Positions 6,751 to 8,430 of a stretch of DNA of 8,430 nucleotides are shown in pieces; position 1 is the first letter of the stretch; each line of letters begins with the position of its first letter. The notes under the pieces are model-generated. The model saw only the letters and a list, made by a program, of their open reading frames with translations, searched no databases and was not told where the DNA came from. The stretch is taken from NCBI GenBank assembly GCA_964530165.1, contig CAZGYE010000261.1, positions 1 to 8,430 of the forward strand, in the 5' to 3' direction. Made by a program: the position numbers and the translations under genes. Source of the DNA: CAZGYE01 sp964530165. Its GTDB lineage: Bacteria; Planctomycetota; Planctomycetia; Planctomycetales; Planctomycetaceae.

Positions 6751-6758
6751 TCTTCAAT
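6714..6758 (-). repeat. Heptad tandem repeat tract at the mdh-bioA junction (STRR-like)
   Basis: On the plus strand there are four 7-mers AGTTGRG (6714-6741), then 3 nt, then two exact 7-mers CTTCAAT (6745-6751 and 6752-6758). On the minus strand the second pair reads ATTGAAG twice. The first copy contains the mdh stop (TGA, 6756-6754) and the second contains the bioA TTG start (6750-6748). The AGTTGRG units encode most of the bioA N-terminus (LNSQLPTLN). Confidence 0.88.
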
Positions 6759-7746
6759 CCGGCAGCAGATCCTTCACGGTATCGCGTTCGTTGCGAAGCT
6801 CGCTGATCGTAGCATCCAGCTTTTCGCGGGCGAAGTCGGTGTGCTCGACGCCTGGGACGATCTTCCAGCTCACGCCGTCGCTGGTGAGCGGGAAGCTGCT
6901 GATCAAGCCTTCGTCGGCGCCGTAGCTGCCGTCGCTGCAGACTGCGGCGCTGAAAGTTTCGCCCTCTGGCGTCGGCGTGACGATGCTCCCAAGACTGTCG
7001 ATGATCGCGTTGGCCGCCGACGCCGCACTCGAGGCGCCGCGGGCCTTGATGATCGCCGCGCCACGCTGCTGGACCGTCTTAATGAAATCTGTTTTCAGCC
7101 AATCGTCGTTGCTGATGACCTCGGTCGCGGGACGTCCATTGATCGTGGCGTGGAAGAAATCCGGGAATTGCGTCGCCGAGTGGTTTCCCCAGATGGTCAC
7201 ATTCTTGACCGCCGTGACCGCTTGACCCGACTTCTTCGCCAATTGGGCGACCGACCGGTTCTGATCGAGGCGCGTCATCGCGTACCAGCGGTCTCGCGGA
7301 ACGTCGGGCGCGTTGCTCATGGCGATCAGGCAGTTGGTGTTGCATGGGTTGCCGACGACTAGCACGCGCACGTCCGCGGCGGCCGCCGACTGGATGGCTT
7401 TGCCGGTGCTGGTGAAGATGGGGCCGTTCACGCGGATCAGATCGCCGCGTTCCATGCCCGCTTTGCGGGGAACGCTGCCGACGCACAGCACGTAGTTGCA
7501 GTCGCGGAACCCGTCTTCCAGATTCTCGCTGTCGGCCTTGACGACGCCGGCCAGCGCGGGGAACGCACAATCGTCCAACTCCATCTGCACGCCGTCCAAC
7601 GCCGGCATGACCGGGGGGACCTCGATCAGATGCAGAATGACCGGCTGCTCCACGCCGAATACCCCACCCGAAGCCAGCCGGAACACCAGGGCATAACCGA
7701 TCTGACCGGCGGCACCGGTCACCGCAATACGAATGGGGGTTGTCAT
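6754..7746 (-). CDS. mdh: Malate dehydrogenase (NAD-dependent, GAAGQIG type)
   Basis: This 330-residue cytoplasmic enzyme interconverts malate and oxaloacetate with NAD in the TCA cycle. Visible features are the Rossmann motif TGAAGQIGYAL (10-20), acidic Glu42 at the end of the second strand, substrate arginines Arg94 and Arg100 in PRKAGMERGD, GNPCNTN (132-138), and the catalytic pair Asp161 (RLDQNR) and His189 (WGNHS). GAAGQIG and the WGNHSATQFPDFFHA segment place it in the malate dehydrogenase subgroup shared by many bacteria and eukaryotic cytosol, rather than the lactate-dehydrogenase-like subgroup. Length is normal. The start is ATG 7744-7746, because a strong GAGGAGGAG lies 8 nt upstream and the Rossmann fold begins six residues in. 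The frame is open 18 codons further upstream, but that stretch covers the ribosome binding site. The stop is three bases from the bioA start, so the two genes are probably co-transcribed. Confidence 0.96.
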   Translation of the reverse strand: MTTPIRIAVTGAAGQIGYALVFRLASGGVFGVEQPVILHLIEVPPVMPALDGVQMELDDCAFPALAGVVKADSENLEDGFRDCNYVLCVGSVPRKAGMERGDLIRVNGPIFTSTGKAIQSAAAADVRVLVVGNPCNTNCLIAMSNAPDVPRDRWYAMTRLDQNRSVAQLAKKSGQAVTAVKNVTIWGNHSATQFPDFFHATINGRPATEVISNDDWLKTDFIKTVQQRGAAIIKARGASSAASAANAIIDSLGSIVTPTPEGETFSAAVCSDGSYGADEGLISSFPLTSDGVSWKIVPGVEHTDFAREKLDATISELRNERDTVKDLLPD

Positions 7747-7754
7747 CGCGAATT

Positions 7755-7763
7755 CTCCTCCTC
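7755..7763 (-). promoter_or_regulatory. Strong ribosome binding site for mdh
   Basis: GAGGAGGAG on the minus strand ends 8 nt before the ATG at 7746. It decides against the longer in-frame start at 7800. Confidence 0.85.
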
Positions 7764-7812
7764 GAAGAATGGTGTACTTGGATCTCCGCCGTTTCGACAC
7801 GGTTGTTCTTGC

Positions 7813-7841
7813 TTTGTAGCGATTGGACGCGCCCTCGGCAA
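7813..7841 (-). promoter_or_regulatory. Possible promoter for mdh-bioA
   Basis: On the minus strand TTGCCG (7841-7836) is followed by 17 bp and TACAAA (7818-7813). Each box matches the sigma70 consensus at four of six positions. It lies in the 108-bp gap between the ygfZ stop and mdh and would give a leader of about 60 nt. The match is modest, and transcription from ygfZ could also read through. Confidence 0.35.
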
Positions 7842-7854
7842 GCGTGCAATGTGC

Positions 7855-8430
7855 TCAATCAGCCGCGAACCAGAAGACCGCGGCCGGTACGGCGACGTCA
7901 TCGACTTGGACACGAACTTCTGTTCCCGGATCGACAAAGCCCCTGCGCAAATAGGCCAGCGCCACCGGCAGATCGTCGCGGTACGAGACTGCTGCCGAGG
8001 TCACTTTCCCAATCTCCGTCGCGTCGTCACCGGCAAGGACCGAACATCCCGGCGCCGGCAGCGGATCGGCGGCAAGCCGGAGGCTGCGCAGCTCGCGGTT
8101 GACGTGCCCCAGGGTATCGAGGCGGGCAATGGGTTCCTGACCCAGATAACAGCCCTTTGTGAACGAAATGGCCTGCTTCGTCCGAGCGACTTCCTGCGCG
8201 AGGTTGTCGTCGCTGATGTCGACTCCGTAGAGCGGCATGCCGGCTTCGATCCGCAGCGCGTGGAACGCGGCAGTCCCGGCCGGTTGAACGTCGCCGGCCG
8301 ACAACTGCTGCCAAAGGTCTGCCAAATTGTCTCGAGGGGTGCAGAGCAAAAAGCCTGGTTGTCCGAGCCAGTCGGCTCGGCGGACGGCTAAGTGAAAGCC
8401 GTTCCTCGCGATCCCGACATGGTCGTGCGG
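7855..8430 (-). CDS. ygfZ: Folate-binding YgfZ/GcvT-like protein, C-terminal part (5' end outside window)
   Basis: The frame is open from the right edge to a TGA at 7855-7857, so the gene begins outside the window; a TTG at 8349 is only an internal codon. About 191 residues are visible. They include ADWLGQPGFLL near the edge, and the family signature K-G-C-Y-L-G-Q-E encoded at 8134-8157 with its conserved Cys. Before the signature is RIEAGMPLYGVDISDDNLAQE in the usual order, and after it the C-terminal beta-barrel-like domain. YgfZ proteins bind folate, resemble the T-protein of glycine cleavage, and support Fe-S enzymes such as the tRNA methylthiotransferase MiaB. A true glycine-cleavage aminomethyltransferase is less likely, because the KGCYLGQE signature belongs to the YgfZ group. 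It lies 108 bp upstream of mdh on the same strand. Confidence 0.88.
   Translation of the reverse strand, partial: PHDHVGIARNGFHLAVRRADWLGQPGFLLCTPRDNLADLWQQLSAGDVQPAGTAAFHALRIEAGMPLYGVDISDDNLAQEVARTKQAISFTKGCYLGQEPIARLDTLGHVNRELRSLRLAADPLPAPGCSVLAGDDATEIGKVTSAAVSYRDDLPVALAYLRRGFVDPGTEVRVQVDDVAVPAAVFWFAAD

Noticed and set aside
6288..6758. Tandem repeats considered as a CRISPR array
   Set aside because: The units are 7 bp and directly abutting, with no spacers, and they sit in coding sequence.
5884..7362. Long plus-strand open frame (492 codons) antisense to bioA and mdh
   Set aside because: It lies wholly opposite two well-recognised genes, its translation has no recognisable motif, and it is rich in Arg/Ala/Asp as expected for a shadow frame in GC-rich DNA.
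7747..7800. N-terminal extension of mdh starting at 7800
   Set aside because: It would place the strong GAGGAGGAG ribosome binding site inside coding sequence, and the extra residues are not part of the Rossmann fold.
1..8430. Insertion sequence, integron or defence island
   Set aside because: No transposase, integrase, terminal inverted repeats or recognisable defence domain was found in any frame.

Overview
The window looks like chromosomal DNA of a member of the Planctomycetota. The base composition is moderately GC-rich. The evidence is the mix of genes: a Tat-exported Asp-box (sialidase-like) protein, a secreted multidomain SGNH/alpha-beta hydrolase, and a two-pass membrane protein of a type I associate with planctomycetes. 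Several starts also have little or no Shine-Dalgarno sequence. Genus cannot be decided from the sequence alone.

Layout, left to right. (1) Positions 2-559, + strand: the 3' end of a membrane protein, probably an ArnT/PMT-like glycosyltransferase, whose start lies outside the window. (2) Positions 617-3996, - strand: a likely two-gene transcription unit. The promoter-proximal gene encodes a Tat-signal five-Asp-box beta-propeller protein. After 68 bp comes a 727-residue secreted enzyme carrying an SGNH/GDSL esterase domain, an alpha/beta-hydrolase domain and a C-terminal beta-sandwich-like domain. (3) Positions 3997-4197: a divergent intergenic region with a good sigma70-type promoter facing each way. 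(4) Positions 4198-5214, + strand: a two-pass membrane protein with an OB-fold-like extracytoplasmic domain, function unknown. (5) Positions 5215-5340: a convergent intergenic region with two perfect hairpins and a 10-bp outer inverted repeat. (6) Positions 5341-8430, - strand: a 7,8-diaminopelargonate (biotin) aminotransferase and a malate dehydrogenase, with only three bases between the malate dehydrogenase stop and the aminotransferase start. Upstream of these, running off the right edge, is the 3' part of a YgfZ-type folate-binding gene.

How the genes relate. The Asp-box protein and the double esterase are both exported and appear co-transcribed, so they may act on the same extracellular glycan or plant/algal polymer; the substrate is not readable from sequence. 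The right-hand block is housekeeping metabolism: the TCA cycle (mdh), biotin synthesis (bioA/bioK) and Fe-S/folate-linked maintenance (ygfZ).

The most unusual signal is in the aminotransferase gene, which has been invaded twice by heptad-phased tandem repeats resembling the STRR class known from cyanobacteria. One tract forms the mdh stop/bioA start junction and the extreme N-terminus. The other inserts an in-frame 7-residue duplication in a surface loop. I found no CRISPR array, RNA gene, insertion sequence or clear defence system.
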